Positions 1 to 11,716 of a DNA stretch of 64,000 nt are shown here, one piece after another. The translations under genes were made by a program, and so were the position numbers. The notes under the pieces are model-generated. The model was not told the origin of the DNA. It worked only from the letters and a program-made list of their open reading frames with translations, and searched no databases. Source of the DNA: Schizosaccharomyces osmophilus (taxonomy: Eukaryota > Ascomycota > Schizosaccharomycetes > Schizosaccharomycetales > Schizosaccharomycetaceae); assembly GCF_027921745.1 (NCBI RefSeq), contig NC_079238.1, positions 1 through 64,000 on the forward strand, written 5' to 3'. Positions within the stretch are counted from its first letter, which is position 1. Each line of letters starts with the position of its first letter.

Positions 1-265
1 GTAACCCAAGTAACCCAAGTAACCCAAGTGTAACCCAAGTAACCCAAGTAACCCAAGTAACCCAAGTGTAACCCAAGTGTAACCCAAGTGTAACCCAAGT
101 GTAACCCAAGTAACCCAAGTGTAACCCAAGTAACCCAAGTAACCCAAGTGTAACCCAAGTAACCCAAGTAACCCAAGTAACCCAAGTAACCCAAGTAACC
201 CAAGTGTAACCCAAGTAACCCAAGTAACCCAAGTAACCCAAGAGTAACCCAAGTAACCCAAGTAA
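1..265. repeat. Terminal telomere tract
   Basis: The C-rich telomere strand reads 5' to 3' on the plus strand, so the chromosome end lies to the left. The array mixes two units, CCCAAGTAA (9 nt) and CCCAAGTGTAA (11 nt), with one variant reading AAGAGTAAC near 240. Nine/eleven-base mixing is typical of the imperfect telomeres of fission yeasts, whose telomerase RNA can be copied in more than one register. The tract stops abruptly at about 265, where ordinary subtelomeric sequence begins. Confidence 0.96.
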
Positions 266-560
266 CTTCGGGGGTGGGGTCGCTTCGCTTGTCTTTACTT
301 TATCCTCACACTCGGTAACCGTAACCTAGCGTTGGGAGGGGGTTCGACGTTCGGTGGAGGGCTGTGTGGTGCGGTAGGTTATGTTATGGTAGGTATGTTA
401 GCTTGCACTATTTGCTGACAGTGCGTATGAAATTTGGTACGCTACTACATTTTTGCGATTGCGTTCGAGTGTGCTATTCGGTGAAAATCGGTTCATATGT
501 TCCAAGTTTGCCAGAACCGGGTTATGCCTTATGCACCAAGCCACTCACTTGTGCTCTATT
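266..560. other. Telomere-adjacent unique sequence
   Basis: This is the first non-telomeric DNA. It opens with a short G-rich stretch (GGGGGTGGGGTCGCTTCGC near 278) and a second G run near 335. No gene is seen. Short open frames here are compositional. Confidence 0.5.
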
Positions 561-589
561 TTCTTCGTTTATATAGTTCTTTTAAATTA

Positions 590-1420
590 TTTTACTTTGT
601 TTATCTTTTCATTTGTTCACCTCTTCACCTCCTTACTTCTTCAACCATGTGTTACTGTTCATTACTTCTCCTCTGCAATTGTTCAATGATGTGTTCATTT
701 GTTCATCTCTTCGATTGTTCAACGATGTGTTACTGTTCATTACTTCTCCTCTGCAATTGTTCAATGATGTGTTCATTTGTTCATCTCTTCGACTGTTCAA
801 CAATGTGTTACTGTTCAACAATGTTTTAGTTTGTTCATGTTTTATCTCTTCATTTGTTCACCTGTTCACCTCCTTACTTCTTCAACCATGTGTTATGTTA
901 CTCTTCACCTCCTTACCTCTTCAACCATGTGTAATTGTTCAACCTTTTATCTCTTCCCTTCTACAATTGTCAACGATTTGTTATTGTTCAACGATGCTTT
1001 AGTTTGTTCATGTATTGGGTTACCTTCAACACTTCACCTCTTCAACTGTGTGTTGGTGTACCTCCAATTTCTCTACTGTTCATTTGTTCATCTCTTCGAC
1101 TGTTCAGCGATTTCTTATCATTCAAAGATGTTTTAGTTTGTTCATGTGTTATGTTACTGTTCGCCTCTTCAACTGTTCAACGATATGTTAATGTGTTAGT
1201 GTACCTCCTATTTCTCTACTGTTCATTTGTTCAATTGTTCACCTGTTCAACGATGTGTTACTGTTCATCTCTTCCCCTCTACAATTGTCAACGATTTGTT
1301 ATTGTTCAACAATGTTTTAGTTTGTTCATGTGTTATGTCACTGTTCACCGGTTCGCCTCTTCAACGGTTGTTACTGTGCTGCTGTGTTAGTGTACCTTCA
1401 ATGCAAGTCCTTTTCTTACT
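590..1420. repeat. Subtelomeric minisatellite
   Basis: Imperfect tandem repetition is built on motifs such as TTCATTTGTTCATCTCTTC and TGTTCAACGATGTGTTACTG. The clearest unit is 78 bp, with copies at about 665-742 and 743-820 that differ by only a few bases. Later copies are scrambled and shortened. Several frames stay open on both strands only because the repeat lacks stops; the translations are low complexity and I do not regard them as genes. Confidence 0.8.
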
Positions 1421-3700
1421 TTGCAATTGTGCATGCTTCCCATCCATGTCCCTCTGTTCCTTTGCCATTCAATATGTCTAATGTCTTACGTCTTACGTCC
1501 AACGCCTATGCCATGCCACTCTCTTCACTCCCGACCCCTCTTCCTCTCTATCTCTCTCTCTCTTTTGCGATCCTTTTTTCCTACAAATTACAAATTACAT
1601 AACAATTTACTAGCTATTTTCCATTTCTATTTTCTGCCTCTCCAAAGCTTTGCGAGAATCCTCATCTCTCTCTCTCTCGATGTGTTCACATACGAATGCC
1701 TGGCTACTTCTACTTCTATCTCCATCTCCAACTCATTCTTTATTTCTATATTTTTTTTTTATTTATTTATATTTTTTTTACCTATCTTAGCTACCTTGTC
1801 TATGTCTTGCGTGTGCCTGTCTGTCTGTCTCCCTTGTTTTTCGTCTTCTGTTCTCTAGCTCTCCCTCCCTCTCTCTCTCTCCGACTGTATCTCACTCTAT
1901 AACTTTGTCTTGCGAATACATCCCTCCGTTATGTGCACATTTTTTATTTATTTTTCTATTATTTACTTATTTTTTTATTGTCTCGCTATATTTTTACCGA
2001 CTCTCTTCTCTTATTGCGTCTCTGTTTATTCCAAAGTTCTGTTGTCTGTCTTTATGTCTTGATGTCTACATGTCTACATGTCTATGGCTGTCTTTGCGAT
2101 TCTCCTTCCTGTTAATATTCAATTATGCAATTCTACAAATATGTTAATGATCTAGACTGTGTCAGTCTGTGTCGCCAATGTCTCTTCTCTCTTGTGCCCT
2201 GCTTTCTCCTACCCCCATCTTCTATATCCAACTCTCTCTCTCTCTCTCTGTGCCTTACGGCTCTCTGTTGCCACTTGCGATTTGTTTCTCTTTTCTGTGT
2301 GTATACTCTTCTTATTTACTTTGTTTTTAGCGATTGGCTGTCCCTTTTCTACTATATCTACCATTCTTCCCCACCCATTGATTTACTTACCCTCTGTTTA
2401 TCATTTATTTCTCTTTTCTCTTTTATCATTGATCTATCATCGAATGCTTTGCTTGTTTATGCTAGTTGTTTTTTCTTTAGTTATTTATTATTTATTCCTT
2501 TTTTCCCTATTTCTCTGCCTCTGTCCTTATGCACTTTTGGGCCCAAGTGTTTGTCTTCTTCCTTTTGTAATTTCCTTCGTCTCTATCTCTCCCTCTCTAA
2601 TTTTTACGATTTTTAATATTTCTATTTCTATCATTTTTGAAACTTGATTTTTCCATTCATACTTGCTTTCAATCTTTCCACAGTGTGTGTCTTGGTATGT
2701 CTATTTTTCGTATTGTCAACAATCTTTTGCTTCACTCAAGCAATTCTACGTCTTTTCTTTTCTAATCAAATATCTTACTCCTGTTTTTTAAATTATTTAA
2801 TTTTATTTTATTATCCTGTCTTGTCTACCCTAATTTAATCAACTAGTCGGTTTTATCTGTGTCTGTGTCTGCGTCTCTCTCTTCCTCGCTCCCAAACTCC
2901 CTGCTTTCTATTTATTTATATTTCTTTTATTTTGTTTTTATATTTTGTTTCTTTTTGTCTTGTCTTGTCTTGTTATCTCCTTTTTAAAAAATAAAAAAAA
3001 AAATATCCAACTTACTTACTGCCTTCCTTACTATCATTGCCTGGTCTGTGTCTGTGTCTTTGCTTTGCACTTCTATTAGTTCCACTTCCTTCACCTATGC
3101 AACCAACTACTCTTGTTTTATTTTTAACGACACTCTTTTTTTAGTGTCAGTGTCAGTGTCAGTGTCAGTGTGTGTATGCATCTTTGCGACCACCGACCGC
3201 TTCTCGTAAACACCGACCAAGTCTTTCTCTTCTTGTTTTATTTCATTCTTTTATTCTCTTTCATCCACTACCTTTTGTATAATATAAAAAATACAAATCA
3301 AATCTCGTCTTCAGCTGTCTTTTTCCTCTTCTACCTCCATTGTTCCTAGCTTTCACCAGTTCCTATATATTCTGTGTATGTATGCCTATGTCAATAAATT
3401 CATTTTACGAATTTGCAGCGAATATTCATATTGATTCGTTTATTACTATTTTCCTTTTTTTTTCAACTCTGTATACTACCAATTCCTTGGGTTCCACCAC
3501 ACTTCACTTAACTATATTTCCCTCATCTGTTAAAACTTTTCATCGCGAATTATTCACTCGTTTCTCCTTCAAATCGACCAAGAAATGGCTTCTTCTACTA
3601 GTAATTTTTTATATTTTTACATATATTGATTTGAAATACTGGTTGTTTTTCTCGCTCATTCTTTGACATAATCGAAAAAGAAATTTACCAATATACTTTT
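1420..3700. other. Pyrimidine-rich, gene-free subtelomere
   Basis: The plus strand is strongly T/C rich for about 2.3 kb, with runs of TCTCTC, long T tracts and few purines. It also holds a GTGTCA hexamer repeated four times near 3144. Long frames here encode only Ser, Leu, Phe and Cys-rich low-complexity strings and are not supported as genes. Such strand asymmetry over kilobases suggests a repeat origin or persistent transcription-linked bias; which one cannot be told from sequence. Confidence 0.7.
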
Positions 3701-4340
3701 TATTTATTTATCTTTATATATAAAACAAAAATTATTTTTCCATCAATTCCATCAACATTGAACCGACAAAATTATTCAAAAAAACAACATTACAAACATA
3801 TACAAACTCTCAAGACTCATTTCCAACCCAACATCTAGTGTCCATACTGTATGACTCTAACTTGGTAATCCGACAAACATTACTACTACTACTACCAAGC
3901 CTGGCTCTCTCTCTCTCTCTCTTCCTGTGTCTGTGCCGGTGCCTGTGCTTGCGACCAAGACAATATACTTGGGACTGTATCTCCAAGTATATCCAAGTCT
4001 AACCCAAATGGTTCCCCCCTGCCCTGCCTGTTCGTCTATACGTATATCCATATCTCTCCGACTTCCCCTCGACCCTCTTCTGCTTATCTTTATCTTTTTA
4101 GCAAACAAGTCCCGTCCTTCCTTCTTTTTCTTCTTTCTTTCGCTTTTTTTTTTGTGTACAGTGAAAAGTGTACAGTGTAACGTGTATCCTTTATTAGCTA
4201 TGCGTTGAATCCAAGTGCTAAACGCTTTCTTGTTGTTTGTGCTTCATTCTGTAAGTATTTATGTGCTGCTTTTTATTTTTTCATTCTGTATTTACTGTTG
4301 TCTTTGTGTAATGGTTACCTCATCCCCCAACTAAACGAAA
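3701..4340. other. Gene-free subtelomeric stretch
   Basis: AT-rich sequence with a CT microsatellite near 3905 and scattered partial telomere words (CCAAGTATATCCAAGTCTAA at 3982). No coding sequence, RNA gene or mobile element is recognised. Confidence 0.5.
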
Positions 4341-4371
4341 ACGAGCGACAGCCTTGCAAACCCAAACCGTT

Positions 4372-4460
4372 ACCGGGGTTACTTGGGTTAAGGGTATACA
4401 GGTTGTCTGGGTTAAGGGTATACGGGTTCTCTGGGTTAAGGGTATGTGAGCGAAAGTGTT
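4372..4460 (+). repeat. Inverted telomere-like 24-bp array
   Basis: Three imperfect 24-bp copies begin GGGTTAAGGGTATAC, preceded by GGGGTTACTTGGGTTAAGGG at 4374. The GGGTTA-rich strand is on the plus strand here, so the array is inverted relative to the chromosome-end tract. It may bind telomere proteins or be a relic of end repair. Its G runs could form quadruplexes. Confidence 0.75.
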
Positions 4461-4479
4461 ATGGGTTACGGGTTACCGG

Positions 4480-7071
4480 TTAATTATTTTTCTGGTTTGG
4501 GCCTATTTTATGTTTTGTGTAGTCCGTTGTCTTTTGTGTAACGAAACTAACTTAACTGACTGACTGACTTCCAACCCAAGTAGTCTTGAAATAAACGACA
4601 TGATAATTCCAAAATCATTGCCTGGGTTGCGAGCGCGAAAGTGTCGTATGTTAAGTCTTACCGTGCTACAAACTGTAGGCGGAATTGTCATTTGCCGTGT
4701 GCCGTGTGCCGTGTGCCAAATGCCTTGGGTTGAGTGTGAATACTAAGCGTTTGTTTTTTTGCAAAAGTGAACCCTTGCAAGCCTTATGGTTGCAGTCTTA
4801 CTTTTCTGTTTCCACTGAAAATACTAATTACAGTGTTGTATCATACGGAACTGCTTTGGTTCTACTGTCTACCTTTTCTGTTCACGTCCTCCGAGTTGTC
4901 TGTCAATCAACTGAACTGAACTCAACTCAACGATTCCAAACGGAAAAGCCTTCCTCTATATGTATTCTAATGTTTTTTTGTTGTTTTTAGTGTAGTGTTT
5001 GATGTATCTGACGTGTCTGATGTGTGCTACGTGCAATACAAAAGTTTGTAGCTGTATGACCTATGTGTGTAATGTGTTCAGCGTTTATTTGTTAAAAACC
5101 TTATCTTGGGTTACCATCCTACATGTCCGAGGTATTGAAAAAAAAAAAAACCGAATACCAACGTTTTGTCCAACGACCCAATCGAAACAACGGCTTAGCC
5201 GAAAGCTGCATGGTAGTTTCACATATATGACAATCAAATACTTTTTGTGCGAGATATGTGCAAAAGCTTTCGCGATCAAAAAATATTAAATATTGTATCT
5301 TTTTACAAATCAATGTACAAATTGGTGCAAGCGTAAGTGAATGTTTGAAAACACATCTGCCGCAACCAAATCAATAGTTATATAAATTTGTAGAGAATAG
5401 TACCAAGAATCAACATCGCTCTGTTCATTTTGCGAGTTTTATTTGTTTATTTCAACTAATAATTCTTGCAAGTATTTCTCAGTGTTGCAACAGCAACAGT
5501 ATAATGCAAACGTTCGCTGGCAAGTACTAGCAAGTACATTTGATTTTCTACAGTTTCATGAGTTTCTTTACGATTTTTCTCTATTTTCTACTTATTTATA
5601 TTTATTTATGTTTTCTTTTATCGTTTTCCATAGTTTAATATAGTTTTAGTACTTGTATTTCATTTTTTCATTTTTTTTTTTTTTTCAACCATTTTTTAGA
5701 ATGTTTGTTTGTTTATTAACGAAAAAAATTTAATTCTTTAAACACTTATAACGAAAGTACGGTACAATCTACTACCCATAATAAGGCATACGCGTTCGAA
5801 AGCGTTGTTCACATATAGCAAAGGGGCTAGAATAGTTTTACCAAAACGAGCGTGGTCGTAATAGTATACTAACATCCTTTGCGGCTGCGCGCATTAAAGA
5901 AAAATAGCAACTTAGTTTAACAGCGGGTTTACAAATATAGCGAAAGACACAGTAGCGTGAAAGAGGTAATAGGGAATTACGTTAGTATCCTCCCGAACAA
6001 ACTATGACGCTCAAGTGTTGCTCCTTCTTTTCATTTACTGAACCATATCATTAAGCATGGTATGCTGCTGTAATATTACAAACAATGTCTTGTCCTATAT
6101 AACACTATAGCAGACTTTATTACTCAAAGTAATTTCCTTTCAAACCACTGCTACTGCTCTCTCGATCAACCAAATAAGTTCAAAGTTGAATAAGTCGACG
6201 AAAACTCGACGAAATCGAATGAAACAAACATCAATTTACTTGTATTCTTTTCTATTTTTATATATATCAAGAAATGTTTTCCTACGAGATTGAGCCAAGA
6301 AAAGCCTTTCAAAAACAACAAGAATAACTTTTAAAAAACAAAAAGAAATCATTGAAAACAAATTTTCATCAACTGATTTGTTTCTACTTGGCCATCGTTT
6401 TCACTTGGGTATTACTTACTATTTACTACTTAGACTTATTACTTAGTACTTAGTACTTGGGACTTACTACTTTTTACTTAGTACTTGGGACTTCGACTTA
6501 GACTTCAAAATGTGAATTTTAAACTTGAATATCTCGACGAATATTTGACTTGCTCGAGTCAAACAAGTTTTAGTTTACTCTTATTCTTTTACATTTTTAC
6601 ATATATGAATTTTAATTTTATAGCAAAATTGAGCCTTCAAACGATTCAAAAAAAACAACACAGTTATTTTATTTTTAGACGTGCAAACGAAAATAAATCC
6701 AAGTCAATTTTCGTTTTTTTATTTCAAGATCCTTCCATTCTCTATTCTATACCTAACATAGCTGATTCCTATTTATTCTAACCCCATTCTAAATACGATT
6801 GCTTAGTTTTTTGTTGTAAAGAAACAGTTTCCTTCTTCATCATTCAATTTAACGACATTATAGAAACTGAAATCGTTCAACCAAGTTTAATATTTCATAT
6901 TTTTTCACAAACATCATCACCAACACACTTGATGTTGTTTCATAAAGTCTTTGAAACTTTCTAGATCCACTCTGTTGTATGTTTAAACATATTCCTTCCC
7001 ATAAACAGACAAAGACTTACATATCATCGTCATCGTCTTGCCAATGCTTGAAATGAAAAAGTCTCAATCTC
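4480..7071. other. Gene-free subtelomere beside the helicase relic
   Basis: About 2.6 kb of AT-rich sequence with scattered telomere-like words (AACCCAAGTAG at 4573, CTTGGGTTACC at 5105) and simple ACTTAGTACTT-type repeats around 6415-6500. Open frames are short, unlike any family I know, and lack consistent codon bias. I see nothing I can call a gene. Confidence 0.5.
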
Positions 7072-10000
7072 TCAGAGAGCATCAAGAATATCAGTCACTA
7101 GAAAGTAAACAACATTCACAAATTCAGATGTCGTGCCACTCGGCTGACAAATAAAGTTAAAAAAATTTTGATCGTCCAAATTTCCCTCTAGAAATTGATT
7201 AGCAATCGCTTGCTTATAATTCCCATTGCTCCAAGCAAAAAAAGCAACTTTGCCAAGTTTTCCCCTAGCCCACGATTTGCACTTTGACTTGTACGGAAAA
7301 TCCTCTTCTAAATGTTCAAATGTCGTTAATCCGCAATACATACAAGCTCCCGAAAACTGAAACTTATACGGACACTTGAATCTCGTGTGATCAGTTTGTC
7401 GACATCGAAAGCATCTTTTCACCTCTAAAGGGCATGTATTCTTGTGTATTACAGAGCGGTTTCCACCTTGTTCAACAAAACATGATATGCATTCTTTTCG
7501 AAATTCTCTGAAAAACTTTTCCAACAAACTTGTCTTTGACAAACTGGCCATCCAATGCCTTTTAACACCTTCGCACCGGTTATCATATCCCAATTGATTC
7601 TTCTTGTGCAAATTATAATCATCACCATCGCCATAGCTATCGCCATCGCCATCGACATCGACATCGCCATGAGTTTCTAGAAACGAACGTTTTCTAGCAT
7701 CAGTGCTTTTCGATAGTGTTGGGGATGAGAAAAAAGTTGTTTCAGAATGACCTGATTTGCTGCTCGAAACATCTGTCTTGCTTGTCGAACTTACTGGGGT
7801 GACTCGACCATAACTACCACCACTTTCTTCGTTATCCTTTGTGATTGTGCAATTCATCAATTTTGAATCAGCAGACAAAGCATCTGAAGAACAAGCGCTT
7901 TGCGGTGTGGGTGGTGATCCACTGGCAAGCTTCTTCTTCCGTGTCGGTGTCAATGTCTCCTTGTCTTTGTCTTTGTCTTTGACCTTGTCCTTCTCAACAG
8001 AGAGCAGCTCTTTTTCTCTTTCATCCAGTAATCCCGGGTTACATCGAGAACAAACGACATAGTCAGGCAAAAAGTCACAACCACTGCATTGATCATCCAT
8101 CTCACTTGCTAAAAACGACCGAACGCACATTGATTTGTCCTCAACGAAGTTTTTCATCCTAACGTCAATATACGCTGACGTAGACACTTCATACTTGCTG
8201 TAAAACATAGAAGCAATCGAAAACTTGCCATCCCTTCCAGCACGACCTGTTTCCTGAGCAAAATCCATAGACGTAGACGGTGACCCATAGTGAATTACAA
8301 GACGCACTTCCGGGTAATCGATACCAAGCCCAAAAGCTTTCGTGGCCACCATAATACGATTGTTGTTGCTTTCCAAGTCTGTAAACATATTAAAACATGT
8401 ATGTCGCTCTTCCTCTGCCATATCACCTGTATACGAAACGGCACAAGTTTCGATCCTTTCTGCAGAATTTATTTTGACCTGCAATTCCTCCACGTTTTTC
8501 TTTGTCCGGCAAAATAGAATTGCTCGGCCATTTCCCTCAAAAACTCCAGCTCTTATCATCAAGTCACGGAGATCGTTTAAAAACTGTTCCTTGTCAAGCT
8601 GCTTTAATAAATAATGAATGTTTTTTCGAGCCGTTAGTGTTTTGATTCCTTGAAAGTGCGTACAAAACGTCTCGCTAGCACGAGCCTCCAGTTCACGGGG
8701 AAACGTAGCGCTAAGAAGAATGATTGGCGCCGCAATTCCAGACAACCTTGACGCTTTCCACAAAACGTGCCTCCAACCGCCATCTGTCAACAAACTATGC
8801 GCCTCATCAATAACAATGCGGGCCAGCCGTCCATTGGCCGCAAGACTCTCAAAAAAACACAGTGCTTCGTTCGTCAATGCCGAGTCATAAGAAAGAATAA
8901 ACATGTCCGGTAGATTATATGAATCTGGCGGAGTCCGCTTGTATACTTTCCAGTCATTAGAACAAACCAGAGTTTTCGCTTCGTTTGCTCTTCGTGCCAT
9001 ATCCTGCCGTAGAGAGATGAGAGGTACCAGAACGACGGTAATAAGTCCAGTCCGCTTTTGCTTTTCAATAAAGGCGGGCAATAAAAAAGATAGAGATTTC
9101 CCTGAACCTGTTGCAAGTACCGAGATCAAGTTGACACGTTTCAAATACGAAAAATAGACAGACTGAAGTTGCTCCATAGAACGAAACTTTGATGGCTTAC
9201 CATAAAACTTTGATAAAGCATACACGCAAAGTCGAATCGTCGATTGAGATGGACACATAGATGGTGATGGTGATGCATACAAACTTGGGCTACTTTGTAT
9301 TTGCTGTTCTTCGGTCCCAGTCTCAGTCGTTGTCCTGGTCCTTGGTACAACAGCAACCGCTGCTTGGTTCGTGTTCAAATTCAAATCCAGCTCTTGACAT
9401 TGTTTTCCTTCCCCACGACGAGTCTCTTTTTCGACGACATCGGTGTTTCCATAAGTGTCGCCGTCCTGCGTCTCAGTTTGTGCTTGTGTCTGCACTTCTT
9501 TCGCTTTCCATACCGCCAAACGTTGTTGCATCGTTTTTATCTCGTCAGCTTTTTCCAATAATTGGTCAATGTTGTTTTGTGGCTTGCTGGTCTCAATTAT
9601 GAATCCACCGCTACTATTGTCTTTGATTTCTAACAGCTCTTGCCATCGAAAACTTGCCCGAAAAAAGTTTGTGAAAAAATCCGCCGGCAAGTTATTCAAA
9701 TTGTCGGAAGTGCGACCATAAATTAGCAAAGCCGTACTTCGTGCATGACCAGCTTGCATGTCAAAGAATGAATCTCTTACTCCTTCTTCTTCAATATTTC
9801 TTTCCTTAAAGTAGTGGGAAATATGACGATAATTCCGAAATACCAATGACTTTTGAATATTCTCATAAGTCACTCTTGGGAAAATCCGATAGGGAGCATC
9901 CGTTGTCAATAGCTGACCTCCTACAACAAACATTGCCTTGTCATATATGGAGGCCGCTTTGGCGTCGTGAGTTTCTACATAACTTAACTCAACAAAGACT

Positions 10001-10918
10001 CAAATGGTCGCACTAATGCATAGTATCGTATTGCAAGTATGGAAAGAGGCTCGGGCAGAAACCTTGCAATGGGCTTTTCAGCAAACTTCATGTTTCGTGT
10101 CTTGTCATACCTGGTGTAAATCATCAGTCTTCCCAGTAGAACGTACAGCTCTCTAGCCTTAAAATTTGTATTCTTAAAATACCAGTAGCCCATTTCTAGC
10201 TTCGCCAATGCACGAATAGATCGAATCGGGATCATGTTGAAACAATACCAAAGTTGGGCTCAAGCCAATAAGCGAATGAGCATATCCTTCTCTTCTTTTC
10301 AGCAAATGAAGCATTCGGTTGGTTTCACTTAAATAATCAAACAAATTACTACTCCCTGGCGTAATATATCGAAAAACTTGGGAATATGCAATTGAATCTG
10401 ATTTGTGAAAATCTGGAATGGAAGACACGTCGACCAATTTTTCTTCTACCAACCGTCTAAACTCTGACGCGGCAACTAGACGACAACTGTAAATTCATCG
10501 AGCAAGATGTGGACGAATCGACAATCGCCGAAAAAACTTTCTATCCGTCTTCTCCAGCAACCGGAGCACAGTTTACTTTGAAAAATAGACGATTCCTCTG
10601 AATGATTCCTTTTTTCGTGATAATGACTGCAGCAGTACACGCCGTTCGCATTCTTTCAAGCTCTTTTCTTCCGTGATAATGCCTTATATGATGACAAAAG
10701 GTGTCGAGATTTCCATGCACATAACCGTTCCCGCTCTCTATGCAGGGTGTACACTCGTATACTTCTTTAGGAGAAGAATACTCTGCCAATACCTCTTGCG
10801 TAGTCGAAAAACTCCAATTATTTAGCTCTGTAGCCGAATCCAAATTCATTTCTGATTTATGCCTCACTATAGCTGTCGAGAAAGAAATTGTACAATTCAA
10901 ATATAATAGTGATTGCAC
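7072..10918 (-). pseudogene. Telomere-linked RecQ-type helicase (tlh family) relic
   Basis: This is the subtelomeric DEAD/DEAH RecQ-like helicase found at fission-yeast chromosome ends, thought to act in telomere recombination. The main frame (7072-9933, 953 residues from its first Met) carries Walker A TGSGKS at about 275, DEAH at 376, SAT at 408 and the QETGRAGRDGK motif near 560. Cysteine pairs follow, then a CCHC zinc knuckle (CFRCRQTDHTRFKC) near residue 850. Upstream, three more frames (9984-10235, 10174-10452, 10541-10918) hold the expected N-terminal part, including a C2H2-like segment (CHHIRHYHG) of the DUF3505 type. The frames do not join: coding-like sequence runs past 9933 (YVETHDAKAA) and then meets a frame change near 10000, with another near 10230 and a break near 10500. 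The gene is therefore probably dead or truncated, although the helicase core itself is uninterrupted. Confidence 0.85.
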
Positions 10919-11062
10919 AATGATACATGCACCCCATTAGAACATGCAGCTCTTTACATAGATGATATAAGCTTTTTGATAATACGATACTACTAGCAAT
11001 TGTATACTATCAGCATTACTGATATATAATAATATGCTCATAGATGCGCGTAAAGACATAAT
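10919..11062. other. Spacer between helicase relic and LTR
   Basis: AT-rich, with several GATATAT/ATACGATA words resembling the edge of the neighbouring LTR family. It may be a worn LTR fragment. No gene. Confidence 0.3.
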
Positions 11063-11444
11063 TGTCATAACCGGTATACGATATTACTGTATTTTGATAC
11101 AACAATCATATTGTATTATCAAAAAATGTTGTTACAAAAGTAAAAATTCATTTCTGCGATTGAAAATCTAAAAAATCTAGAACTAAGGTTATTAAGGAAC
11201 TTAGTAATCCTATCAGGGTATTTATATACCTCTAGTTGAAAAATCCAATCTTCAGATTGGAAGATTTGACTGATCTAGCTAAATAAATTGTTTATACAAC
11301 TTGCTTAGTGACTCAGATCCCTGGAACTATTACTATTCTTTTCTAGTAGTAAAAAGCTAACAATGTTAGTATTATTCTTGTTTATTTGTATATTTGTTTC
11401 CACTGAAAACTTATTCTCTTAACAACGAGACTTCGCCTGTGACA
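11063..11444 (+). mobile_element. Solo LTR A
   Basis: The copy starts TGTCATAACCGGTATACG and ends GCCTGTGACA, with TGTCA/TGACA inverted ends and the internal hairpin segment CAATCTTCAGATTGG shared by all LTRs here. It is about 382 bp. No reverse transcriptase or integrase sequence lies nearby, so it is a solo LTR of a retrotransposon, presumably Tf-like (Ty3/Gypsy), as usual in fission yeasts. Orientation is by convention only. No flanking target duplication is visible. It ends 272 bp upstream of the MFS gene and could influence its promoter. Confidence 0.85.
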
Positions 11445-11716
11445 CTGTTGTTTATAATCTGTAATAAAGAAATCTATCGTATTATAACACTATAAATAAT
11501 CTCGTCTTTGACATTTCGTAGTTTCAAAGTTTATATTTAAAGTACAACAGTATTCTTCTCCAATTTACCCAGGGCAAGCTAAGTCAAAGTAAAAGTAAGC
11601 TATTGAGTAGAAGTGGAGGATAGTGGGTAGAAAAGAAAAAAGGTTCCCATAATTATCAATTAAAAACTGATAAATAATAAACATAATGACATAAGCCCGC
11701 TTTTGTATTGTCGAAA

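Noticed and set aside
364-3666. Many open frames of 60-160 codons in the first 3.7 kb
   Set aside because: They follow from the minisatellite and pyrimidine-rich composition, overlap in several frames, and encode low-complexity Ser/Leu/Phe/Cys strings.
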